DNA from: Vibrionales bacterium SWAT-3
Lineage (GTDB): Bacteria > Pseudomonadota > Gammaproteobacteria > Enterobacterales > Vibrionaceae
Length of the DNA stretch: 64,000 nucleotides
NCBI GenBank assembly: GCA_000169995.1
Contig: AAZW01000017.1
Span: 23,069 to 87,068, forward strand
Direction: 5' to 3'
The notes under the pieces are model-generated. The model was not told the DNA's origin, made no database searches, and saw only the letters and a list, made by a program, of their open reading frames with translations. Positions 54,074 through 61,960 of this stretch are shown here, one piece after another. The position numbers were made by a program, and so were the translations under genes. The first letter of the stretch is position 1, and the number at the start of each line of letters is the position of its first letter.

Positions 54074-54472
54074 ATGAAAATATCAGAATATAAGCACTCG
54101 ATAATATGTTTAATAGTCATCACTTTATGCAGTTACCCATTCATATACTTCCCTTCGGGGGAGTATGATTCAGATAGAGTTTACTTTGTTACTGTACTAA
54201 GCTCATTTTTTATGTTTTTTCTCTTAGTGTTTACCGTGGCACAGCTAGTACTGATAATAAAAAATAGGGATGATAAGTACCAAACTGAAAATCATAATAT
54301 GGGTATTTATTTTATCATAGCCATATCACTGTCTACTTTTTATTACTTTAAGGTTGAAGAGTATAAAGAAACAAGCACTAGTCACGTATATTGCGGGGCA
54401 ATATTAAAGATGAGAAGTTCTGTAGGGCTTTTAGAAAAGTTTGCAAACTCGAAAGATAAATGTGATGAATGA
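54074..54472 (+). CDS. Three-helix membrane protein, putative immunity protein (paralogue 4)
   Basis: 132 residues, about three quarters identical by eye to paralogue 1 (shared CSYPFIYFPSGEYDSDRVYF, then AQLVLIIKNRDDKYQ). Tail YCGAILKMRSSVGLLEKFANSKDKCDE keeps both cysteines. It follows paralogue 3 directly (15 bases after its stop) with no tip of its own, so it may be an orphan immunity gene kept after its toxin was lost. Confidence 0.7.
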   Translation: MKISEYKHSIICLIVITLCSYPFIYFPSGEYDSDRVYFVTVLSSFFMFFLLVFTVAQLVLIIKNRDDKYQTENHNMGIYFIIAISLSTFYYFKVEEYKETSTSHVYCGAILKMRSSVGLLEKFANSKDKCDE

Positions 54473-54602
54473 TTTTTATCGCCGGTGCTGCAATAACAGT
54501 GTACGTATTTGTAAATCAGTGACGTTGCTAAATTGGGATTTATCGAATTAGATTTGTTAGGCAAAACGCGCGCACCTAAAATATTTAGAGCATTTAAGCT
54601 AA
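54473..54602 (+). repeat. Conserved post-immunity spacer, copy 2 (intact)
   Basis: Matches the spacer after paralogue 1 from GCCGGTGCTG through TTAGGCAAAACGCGCGC to CATTTAAGCTAA. It provides the empty target for the ISL3 insertion. In copy 1 the displaced Rhs core begins immediately after this point; here the following DNA (from about 54603) is unrelated. Confidence 0.85.
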
Positions 54603-55108
54603 CGTACTGTCGGGCATTACTGAGCTAGAAGTGTCACGGGTAAAAATTAAGCGTACGAATACTGTAAACAAAAGTGTTTTACCACTTACGCTAGATTGGA
54701 AGTTCATTGATGACAACCAGAATCAAAAGTCGCTCAATTTGATGTCTCAATGCTAAAGACAATAAAAACAAAATAATGTTATCAGCATACATATCTAAGC
54801 GGGCTAAGGATAATTCGCCTGGAATGATGGATATGACACCAGATGGGCCTCTCCATTGCCATCTAATAAGAAAGTGAACTAGAGTGGCAATTGAAGTAAG
54901 AATCAAAGTCATCATTTACCACTTTGAATGTGTACCTTTACCACAATTTATTAGTATATCCCACAATTCATAATAGCATCTTGGGAACGAACCTTTGTAC
55001 ACGAACATGCTGAATTAAGGACAAAAATGAATTACAGCAGTAAATAGAGCTAGTAATGAGCATGCTGTCACACGGTACTTTACGATAGTCAATTAAACAT
55101 GTAATTAG
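54603..55108. other. Gene-free stretch at the right side of the toxin island
   Basis: No gene with a convincing ribosome site was seen on either strand. A 74-codon minus frame (54691-54915) has one hydrophobic segment but weak start context and I do not call it. The region may be remnants of a lost cassette. Confidence 0.4.
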
Positions 55109-55183
55109 AAAAAAGCGAGCCACTTGGGCTCGCTTTTAAGTATTTGTTTTAAGATAAATTACAGAAGTTCTACCGACTGATGA
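55109..55183. repeat. 75-bp direct repeat, right copy (ackA 3'-end-like)
   Basis: Identical over 75 bases to 35482-35556. Here the ackA-like homology runs on to about 55209, coding on the minus strand for NEEFVIAHQSVELL-stop, the last 15 positions of an acetate kinase, against NEEFVIAQQSVELL in the intact gene at 60110. Together with the left copy it brackets 19.6 kb. Confidence 0.9.
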
Positions 55184-55209
55184 GCAATCACAAACTCTTC
55201 ATTGGTTGG

Positions 55210-55545
55210 CAAGCTATTAGTATTGCACCTACCAACACGGATTTGGGCAAAAATAAGAACAAGTAGACGGATCAGTGCAGAATACCAGCTTCATTGTGAC
55301 TGTTTCGATGAAACCTGTCTCATCCGCTTCGAAGCCGACTCGACACCGGGCTGCTCATCGAAAGGCCCAGATATAGTTTGTAAAAGGCGTCCTGACCTTT
55401 GGATAGCCAATAAGTTAGAATCACTCTAGATTCGCTATGGAAGAGTCAAAACACGGCGAGTAACCTTCTCTATCAAAATAATAAAAGAGGTAAATGAAAC
55501 TGAAGAAGCATCAGTGTCATTTGCCCGCCTTCAATACTTTGCCTT
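55210..55545. other. Gene-free stretch before the DUF2860 gene
   Basis: No supported gene. A plus-strand frame (55202-55429) begins inside the ackA remnant and has no ribosome site. Nothing else recognised. Confidence 0.4.
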
Positions 55546-56586
55546 TTAGAATCGATATTGCATTCCCAGAGTAACCAAGTATTCATCATGGTCATAAAAA
55601 TCAATGTTCGCGTCAGTGATGTCCCAACCACCTCTCGCAATAAAAAGTGTATTCTTCCAATCAAATGGCATTGCATATATGTATGTCGCTGACACACCTA
55701 ACTTCGTATCTTCTCGAGTTCGCTTCCAGAGAGGGTTCGTGTCATCAAATTTTTGAAGTCCAACGCTGCCCGCTAGCATTGTAATGTGTCGCCCTTTTCT
55801 TAGTTGAAATTCAGCTTCGGTACTAATACGCTGGCTCTTTAATGCCGAGCCAGAGGCATCAACATCTAGGTAATTGATCAACCACTCGACTCCCCATGAT
55901 TCACTTAAGTCAGTCATGTAATTTAGTTCAACATAGCTAAGATTCGAATTTCTATCGAGCGCTGCTAGGCTGTCTTCTTGGTCTAAAGAATACTTCCCAC
56001 GAGCTAATTCAAGAGACCAATCTGAACCCAAAACTCGGTCATAATTCAAAACAAGACCTTGCACAGCAGCGTTTGTCGCCGTTCTATCTGATTGCAATTG
56101 ATATGGGTTTTTCCAGACTTCTTTCTCCAACAACCCCGGCACCACACCAATCGCTATATTTGAACCGTCAGTCAAATAATAACGATATCCAGCTTGCGTG
56201 TAAAAGTCGCTCGCCATTCCAACAATATCGGTTTTAAAATACACTTCATTTGAATCATCAAAACGATAGTTAAGATCCCAATAAGGGATAACAACCGCTT
56301 CATTCTGCCGTTCTTGAGAACCCGAATAGTCAGTAATTTTAGCTTGGGACTCGGTATCCATCACCGAGTTGGTACCATCTACCCCCGTAAAAAGACTGAC
56401 ACTACCATGAAAGCCAGCTGTATTTTGTTCATCTGCATACACTGTAGAACTAGCCAACACGCATCCAGCCGCCAACAGCTTAAGGTAACCTTTTAGTGAG
56501 AAAGACTTGGTCGCCTTGTTTCTCTGTTTAGATTTCAACGAAGGCGTAAATAAAACTGGGTGAATTAACAAGTTTGAGTGAATCAT
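55546..56586 (-). CDS. DUF2860-family outer membrane protein
   Basis: 346 residues. A polar N-terminus, then a signal peptide around residues 32-51 (LKLLAAGCVLASSTVYADE). If so, the true start may be further in, but no better ATG with a ribosome site was found. The mature part has the alternating hydrophobic pattern of a beta barrel and ends in YRF, the C-terminal aromatic of outer membrane proteins. GFHGSVSLFTGVDGTNSV near the N-terminus is typical of DUF2860. It lies directly downstream of a two-component system on the same strand, so it may be regulated by it. Function unknown. Confidence 0.78.
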   Translation of the reverse strand: MIHSNLLIHPVLFTPSLKSKQRNKATKSFSLKGYLKLLAAGCVLASSTVYADEQNTAGFHGSVSLFTGVDGTNSVMDTESQAKITDYSGSQERQNEAVVIPYWDLNYRFDDSNEVYFKTDIVGMASDFYTQAGYRYYLTDGSNIAIGVVPGLLEKEVWKNPYQLQSDRTATNAAVQGLVLNYDRVLGSDWSLELARGKYSLDQEDSLAALDRNSNLSYVELNYMTDLSESWGVEWLINYLDVDASGSALKSQRISTEAEFQLRKGRHITMLAGSVGLQKFDDTNPLWKRTREDTKLGVSATYIYAMPFDWKNTLFIARGGWDITDANIDFYDHDEYLVTLGMQYRF

Positions 56587-56668
56587 CGTACTATCCTTAT
56601 GTGCTTAGATAGCCAGACTCTACTTAGACTTATGTCACAACAAAGTCACAACTCACCGATTAACTTAT

Positions 56669-57883
56669 TTAAAAATAAACCACAGCCTTAGCTTTGTGAG
56701 ATGTCACCGACAAATGATATCGCCAGTTGGCACTCTTACAGACCGCTGAAATGATTTCATCTCCATGACCAAAGCCTTGACCATCGTGTTCCCTAACATC
56801 ATTTCCAATCACAAGTCGCCGCCCTTTTAAATGGATGGATACATAGCTATCGGTATAACTCATCGCATTACGGATAAGGTTCGCGACAATGACCTTTGCA
56901 AAGTAACTTTCTACTTCAACATCCGATCGCAAAACTTGTTCTAGTTGGATACTTCGACCAGAGAGCAAAAATTGATGCTGCTCGATCGTTTCGTTAATGA
57001 CTGCCTGTAATGACTTTTTTGGCTGGATCCCCTTTTCTTCCCTGCCGAGTAACAAAAAGGTATTGATCAAGCTATCCATCTCTTTGTTTGCGACTTGAAT
57101 ACGACTAATTATTTGCCGTTTTTTATCATTAACTTCTGCGATTTGTAGAAGATCGGTCGCGCCAAGAATCACATTGACCGGCGTTCGTAATTCATGGCTG
57201 GCAAAGCGAGTAAACTGTTGCTCTCGCTTCAAAAAGGATTGAATCCTAGAATAGGCTTGATGATAAGTCCGATACAGTGCTCCTATTTCATCTTTGCGCG
57301 ATGAGATGGCACTATCATTAATGTTATCAGATGGGTGTTGAATTTGATGGACCAAAAGGTCAATGGGACCGCTAAAATAACCTGACAGTAAGTGAGCTGC
57401 CAGCAGCCCTAAAGCAAACACGACGACCATCATGTACCCAACATAAGCCATCACTCCTTCGCCATAATCGACCATTTGAGGATCCTGTTCAGGGTAATAG
57501 ACAAAGTGAAGCCACTTTTGTTGAAATGGTGACATAAAAGTCACCGTATGAGCATCGCTGAGCTCGAACTCTTCTATCCCTAAGTTTGTTATGCCTTCAA
57601 GAAAACTCGGTTTGTTATCATCTTCAAATTGATAGACGGCAAGGAATTTATCTTCCGGGCTAGTCCACTCGCCGGCCATTAACGATGTTTGTATCCATTG
57701 CTGTTGCAGTAACTTTACGCGTTGGTTAATAAAACTGTCGGCGGCTATTTCAGTAGCCGCCCACGCAATCACTCCTATCGCAATGACCACCAGCAACATC
57801 AATGCCGACATTACGGTAAAAACTTGATGCCGAAGGTGACCAAAGTACCATTGTCTCAATGAGCGTTTCACATTAAACAGCAT
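56669..57883 (-). CDS. Sensor histidine kinase
   Basis: 404 residues from the ATG at 57883, which lies nine bases after GAGGG and overlaps the end of the response regulator. Two membrane helices (about 20-42 and 145-170) frame a periplasmic sensing domain of about 100 residues. HAMP-like linker, then the phospho-acceptor block FASHELRTPVNVILGATDLLQ, and the ATPase domain with N-box IVANLIRNAMSYTDSYV and G-box DGQGFGHG. The last part is shorter than in most kinases and the N-box and G-boxes are slightly degenerate, but the essential residues are present. Signal unknown. Confidence 0.88.
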   Translation of the reverse strand: MLFNVKRSLRQWYFGHLRHQVFTVMSALMLLVVIAIGVIAWAATEIAADSFINQRVKLLQQQWIQTSLMAGEWTSPEDKFLAVYQFEDDNKPSFLEGITNLGIEEFELSDAHTVTFMSPFQQKWLHFVYYPEQDPQMVDYGEGVMAYVGYMMVVVFALGLLAAHLLSGYFSGPIDLLVHQIQHPSDNINDSAISSRKDEIGALYRTYHQAYSRIQSFLKREQQFTRFASHELRTPVNVILGATDLLQIAEVNDKKRQIISRIQVANKEMDSLINTFLLLGREEKGIQPKKSLQAVINETIEQHQFLLSGRSIQLEQVLRSDVEVESYFAKVIVANLIRNAMSYTDSYVSIHLKGRRLVIGNDVREHDGQGFGHGDEIISAVCKSANWRYHLSVTSHKAKAVVYF

Positions 57884-58535
57884 TAAGTCGATACCCTCTA
57901 CCACGCTCTGTAACGAGCATCCCTTCTGGCAATACCTTTCTCAGGCGGTATATTTGAGTGCGTAATGCGCTCGTTTCTTCGGGCTCATCGCCTTTCCAGA
58001 TTTCATACGCAATGTCTTGATTATCGACGAGTTTGGGGGCTTTTTTTATGAGTAAGCAAACGATACGTTTTTGAGTTGGGTCTAAAGCAAGTGTTTCATC
58101 ATTAGCCGTGACAGTATCGGTACCGACATTGTAAACCAAAGCGCCGTATCGAAACTCTGGACTTAAACGGCGTTGATTTCTCGCCTCGAGAGCTTCGACT
58201 CTAGCGTGCAACTCTTGTAACTCAAACGGCTTCACCAAGTAGTCATCAGCGCCGGCTTTGAAGCCTGCTAACTTATCCCCAAGTGTATCTCTCGCAGTCA
58301 AAAAGATAATGGGTATATCAGCGTGACGGCCGGCACGAATAGCACTGCAGGCCGTTAAACCGTTCATTACTGGCATCATGATATCCAATATTATTAGATC
58401 AAATCGCGCCTCACCTAACAATTGAATGGCGGCCTGCCCATTATACGCAAAGTCAATATCGTGACCAAAGAGCTCTAAATAATCACCTAAATTAGCTGCG
58501 GTTGCGTGGTTGTCTTCCGCGACAAGTATTCTCAT
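57873..58535 (-). CDS. OmpR-family response regulator
   Basis: 220 residues. The receiver domain has the acidic pair AEDNHA, phosphorylated Asp in LIILDIMMPVMNG (about residue 52), the Thr in FLTARD and the Lys in DDYLVKPFE. The C-terminal winged helix ends TSALRTQIYRLRKVLPEGM and RGRGYRLNAV. It is divergent from the FAH-family gene (103 bases apart) and cotranscribed with its kinase; both neighbours are plausible targets. Confidence 0.93.
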   Translation of the reverse strand: MRILVAEDNHATAANLGDYLELFGHDIDFAYNGQAAIQLLGEARFDLIILDIMMPVMNGLTACSAIRAGRHADIPIIFLTARDTLGDKLAGFKAGADDYLVKPFELQELHARVEALEARNQRRLSPEFRYGALVYNVGTDTVTANDETLALDPTQKRIVCLLIKKAPKLVDNQDIAYEIWKGDEPEETSALRTQIYRLRKVLPEGMLVTERGRGYRLNAV

Positions 58536-58638
58536 GTAATTTCCTTTTCAATGACTACTGTATTAGCGCGAAGATTGGTGACGTAATTGTGACATTGGCA
58601 AGCGTACTGTGATCACATCAACCAAACGGAGAGTTAAA

Positions 58639-59769
58639 ATGAAAGTATCACCAAAACTAATCAGTTTCACAGCACTATTCGCTTTTTCGTCAATCAACTA
58701 TGCTCATTCGGCGCAAATCGCGCCCTCTGATGTTGCCCTTACACTCGCACAAGTACTCAACCCATCAGGTCAAACCCATACGTATTTAGTCACTGAATCT
58801 ACGGGGAAAAGTGTAAAAGCGATCAATCTAAGTGACCATTTTGACTACTACCCAAGCGAAGCACTAAGCTTTATCGACCGCTACGGGTATAGCACTTTGT
58901 CTGACGTACATTACGATCTCCCTGTTACATCCCTAGACTACAAACAACTACTCGCCGCAGGCGGGCAAGGCTCTGAGCATATCGCAGCAGGCACTAACTA
59001 TTTAGAGCATGGAGAAGAAGCAGATATTGACAAAGTCTTCCTATTTCCTAAGTTTTCCAAGCCAACACCAAACCACACCAAGATCCGCTACCAAAAGGAT
59101 GTGCTTCTGGATTACGAGGTAGAGCTGTGTATGAGGTGGGTTAAGCCTATAAAGAGCCCTGAACAAAGCGATGGTTATGCAGGGTTATTTGTATGTGGTG
59201 ACTTTACCGACAGAGCGGAGTTGTTACGGAAGATTGATGTCGACAACGTTACATCAGGTCATGGATTTAGTGATGCAAAAAGTGGACAATCACGCTTCCC
59301 AACCGGACCTTACATTGTGGTTCCCAAAGATTGGAACTCCTTCTTGAAGAGTGTGTCGCTAGCCACCTATGTCAATGGTGAGCAGCGCCAACAAACCGCT
59401 GCCTCCGAAATGATTCGTGAACCCAAATCTCTGATTGAGATGATTCTAGAAAAGGGAGAACAGCCTATTTGGCGATATCAAGATCAAGACGTCACGTTAT
59501 TCAGCCAGCAAGGGATTAATCCAAATCAAAACCTAGTGACAGGTACGCCTGCCGGTGTCGTTTACAACACCCCAGGATGGGGTTATAGAATATCGAAATC
59601 CATCAAGTGGATCGCAACCTTTTCATTCTTAGATTCTGGTCCGATAGACTATATTTTGGAGCAATACATCGAAGAAAGCTTTGATAACAATAGTTACTTG
59701 CAAGCTGGAGATAAGGTGTTGCTCACCGGTACCTATCTAGGAAGCATAAACGTCGATATTACCAACTAG
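58639..59769 (+). CDS. Fumarylacetoacetate-hydrolase-family protein with signal peptide
   Basis: 376 residues from the ATG at 58639, which follows GGAGAG; the frame is open from 58609 without a ribosome site. Residues 1-23 (KLISFTALFAFSSINYAHSA) are a Sec signal peptide, so the enzyme should act in the periplasm. The FAH fold is clear: HYDLPVTSLDYKQLL, AGTNYLEHGEEA, the metal-binding YEVELCMRW region, SGHGFSDAKSGQSRF, PYIVVPKDW, and the terminal DKVLLTGTYLG. Family enzymes hydrolyse C-C bonds of 1,3-diketo acids or decarboxylate, normally in the cytoplasm. Substrate unknown. Confidence 0.8.
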   Translation: MKVSPKLISFTALFAFSSINYAHSAQIAPSDVALTLAQVLNPSGQTHTYLVTESTGKSVKAINLSDHFDYYPSEALSFIDRYGYSTLSDVHYDLPVTSLDYKQLLAAGGQGSEHIAAGTNYLEHGEEADIDKVFLFPKFSKPTPNHTKIRYQKDVLLDYEVELCMRWVKPIKSPEQSDGYAGLFVCGDFTDRAELLRKIDVDNVTSGHGFSDAKSGQSRFPTGPYIVVPKDWNSFLKSVSLATYVNGEQRQQTAASEMIREPKSLIEMILEKGEQPIWRYQDQDVTLFSQQGINPNQNLVTGTPAGVVYNTPGWGYRISKSIKWIATFSFLDSGPIDYILEQYIEESFDNNSYLQAGDKVLLTGTYLGSINVDITN

Positions 59770-60058
59770 AGACCCAAACTAACGACACTTTAAATCTTAG
59801 CTTGCTCATTGCCCGCTGAACTCGACAAATACGCGTGCCTGATTGGTCGGCGCGCGTATCAAGAAAACTTCTGGTGTACACTTAACACGAGTACAGACAG
59901 CAATAGTCCATCTGAGAACGTGGTAGATTCACGAGCTGCCAGCGAAAATATCGACGTAAAGCAGTACCGTTCCCAAAATACGATTGAATTAGGCATAGCA
60001 AACGATGGCTGCTTTCAGTTAAGGTAATTAGCCAATAAGCCCATTCAACATTGAAAAC
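59770..60058. other. Intergenic region between FAH-like gene and ackA
   Basis: Nothing convincing was seen. A frame across 59809-60027 reads as a protein but lacks a ribosome site and recognisable motifs. Confidence 0.4.
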
Positions 60059-60090
60059 AAAAAAGCGAGCCACTTGGGCTCGCTTTTCGA
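60059..60090 (-). terminator. ackA terminator
   Basis: AAAAGCGAGCC pairs with GGCTCGCTTTT around CACTTG-like loop bases, followed on the minus strand by a T run (six A on the plus strand, 60059-60064). The same hairpin is carried by the two 75-bp repeats. Confidence 0.88.
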
Positions 60091-60109
60091 TATTTAGTTT
60101 TAAGCTAAA

Positions 60110-61303
60110 TTACAGAAGTTCTACTGACTGCTGAGCAATCACAAACTCTTCATTGGTTGGGATAACCATTGCTACTGCATCTAGCATCTCAGACTTAGCG
60201 ATGATGCCGTCTGCGCCAAAGCGAGCAGATTCGTTACCAGCAACATCTTCAACAAAACCTAGGATCTTAAGGTTTTTAAGGATCTCACGACGGATTGGTA
60301 GAGAGTTCTCACCGATACCACCTGTGAAGATGATGCCGTCTAGAGAATCTAGTGTTGCAAGGTAAGAAGCAACGTATTTAGCTACACGGTATGTGAATAC
60401 TTCGAAAGCCAGCTTAGCGCCTTCATGACCCTCTTCCATCGCTTCTAAAATGCCACGAGCATCGCTCGTAAGACCAGACACACCTAGGAAGCCAGACTCC
60501 TTGTTAAGAGAGTTGAAGACTTGCTCTTGTGACCAACCTTTCTTAAGAAGGTATTCAATGATGCCTGGGTCTAAGTCACCACAACGTGTACCCATCATAA
60601 GGCCAGAAAGTGGTGTGAAGCCCATTGATGTATCAACACTGTTACCGTCTTTGATAGCACATACTGATGCGCCGTTACCTAGGTGAACAGAGATGAAGCT
60701 AGATTCTTCAACAGGCTTGTTTAGCATCTTCGCAGCTTCACGGCTTACGAAGTAGTGGCTCGTACCGTGGAAGCCGTAACGACGTACACCAAAGTCTGTG
60801 TATAGCTCTTTGGCGATTGCACCAGTAAATGCGCGTTGTGGCATTGTTTGGTGGAAAGCCGTATCAAATACAGCGAACTGAGGCAGAGAAGGGAAAGCTT
60901 CAATCGCAGCGCGGATGCCGATTGCACCTGCTGGGTTATGAAGTGGAGCAAGATCAGATAGGCTTTCAATCTCGTTCGTTACTTCTTCAGTAATACGAAC
61001 AGTTTGCGTGAACTTCTCACCACCGTGAACGATACGGTGACCGATAGCAACGATATCTGCCGTGAAACCAAGGTCTTCCATCAGGCCTACCAATTTGCCA
61101 ATAGCAATCTTGTGGTGGCTACCTTCACCCTGAATAGCAATTTCAGTTTTCTCGCCTTGGTATTTCCAGCTCATACGAGCATCTTCAAGACCAAAACACT
61201 CCCCTAAGCCACTCAACACTGCTTCACCAGAAACAGAATCAATGACAGCAAATTTAAGGGATGAACTACCCGAGTTAATAACCAGAACAAACGAATTAGA
61301 CAT
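60110..61303 (-). CDS. ackA: Acetate kinase
   Basis: 397 residues, the standard length. N-terminal VLVINSGSSSLKFAVID, the substrate pocket HRIVHGGEKF and YGFHGTSHYFVSREA, ISVHLGNGASVCAI, and FTGGIGENSLPIRREI of the ASKHA phosphotransferase fold are all intact. It interconverts acetate plus ATP and acetyl phosphate plus ADP. No pta gene is adjacent, as expected if this is a second copy on the smaller chromosome. Last residues EEFVIAQQSVELL overlap the sequence that is repeated at the island borders. Confidence 0.96.
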   Translation of the reverse strand: MSNSFVLVINSGSSSLKFAVIDSVSGEAVLSGLGECFGLEDARMSWKYQGEKTEIAIQGEGSHHKIAIGKLVGLMEDLGFTADIVAIGHRIVHGGEKFTQTVRITEEVTNEIESLSDLAPLHNPAGAIGIRAAIEAFPSLPQFAVFDTAFHQTMPQRAFTGAIAKELYTDFGVRRYGFHGTSHYFVSREAAKMLNKPVEESSFISVHLGNGASVCAIKDGNSVDTSMGFTPLSGLMMGTRCGDLDPGIIEYLLKKGWSQEQVFNSLNKESGFLGVSGLTSDARGILEAMEEGHEGAKLAFEVFTYRVAKYVASYLATLDSLDGIIFTGGIGENSLPIRREILKNLKILGFVEDVAGNESARFGADGIIAKSEMLDAVAMVIPTNEEFVIAQQSVELL

Positions 61304-61888
61304 TGGATATGGATCCTGTTTCAGTACGAATTAGATGAAGTGTTTACTTCAATTTTAGTTAAGCCCATTATTCAATAATTTTTGAATCTTTCAACTTTTG
61401 TTTGAAAAATCACCAAATGAACACAATTAAGTTGATCTTAGTCATTAATTTATTTATTTCGAGAGCAAAATTAAAAATAGTTGAATAAGAAAGTGAATAA
61501 ACAAGTGACGCAAACGACTGCTAATATTATTTTTATCTAGATTTAGTCAATTTGGAGAATTGTTCAAAACGTCACCGGTCTTGAGTTGAACCAGCGAAGT
61601 TACGATACCTGCCTCCACTAAACATGACCTCAGCCTTCGTCCTAATAAACCACCTCCCGGCAATTTAAACAGCTTTCACTCGTTTGGCCCTTAGCTTGTA
61701 GCACGTCATTTAAGTATAGCCTTACAATGCGATACAGGTACGTTCACGGCGCTAAAGAGAGTGCTTTGCCCCCTTCGTAAAGAATCGGGGTCGTTCACTT
61801 TTAATGTTGGCCTAAAGGGATATCAATTTTGGCGTGAGATGGGGGTTTTAACTGCAAGCGATACGGTCGGAAAGAGAAACGAGCAGGC
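61304..61888. other. Gene-free stretch between ackA and deaD
   Basis: 585 bases without a supported gene. The part next to ackA is AT-rich and should hold its promoter. No inverted repeats of note apart from the deaD terminator at its left edge. Confidence 0.45.
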
Positions 61889-61920
61889 ACAAAAAAACCG
61901 AGCATAATGCTCGGCTTTTA
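61889..61920 (-). terminator. deaD terminator
   Basis: CCGAGCAT (61898-61905) pairs with ATGCTCGG (61907-61914), followed on the minus strand by seven T. Extra A/T pairs lengthen the stem. Confidence 0.9.
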
Positions 61921-61960
61921 AATTCAGAGTCTAGACTAAAGCGTCTAAGCTAAAGGTTGA

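Noticed and set aside
54691..54915. 74-residue minus-strand frame with a hydrophobic segment
   Set aside because: Weak ribosome site, no recognisable motif and no partner gene; it may be chance in AT-rich DNA.
35482..55183. Prophage or integrative element with its own integrase between the 75-bp repeats
   Set aside because: No integrase, excisionase or structural phage genes are seen; only IS transposases. The repeats remain unexplained.
55202..55429. 75-residue plus-strand frame right of the island
   Set aside because: It begins inside the ackA remnant, has no ribosome site and no coherent domain pattern.
59809..60027. 72-residue frame between the FAH-like gene and ackA
   Set aside because: No start context and low-complexity content; not supported as a gene.
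61304..61888. Small RNA gene between ackA and deaD
   Set aside because: No promoter plus terminator pair could be found beyond the deaD terminator.
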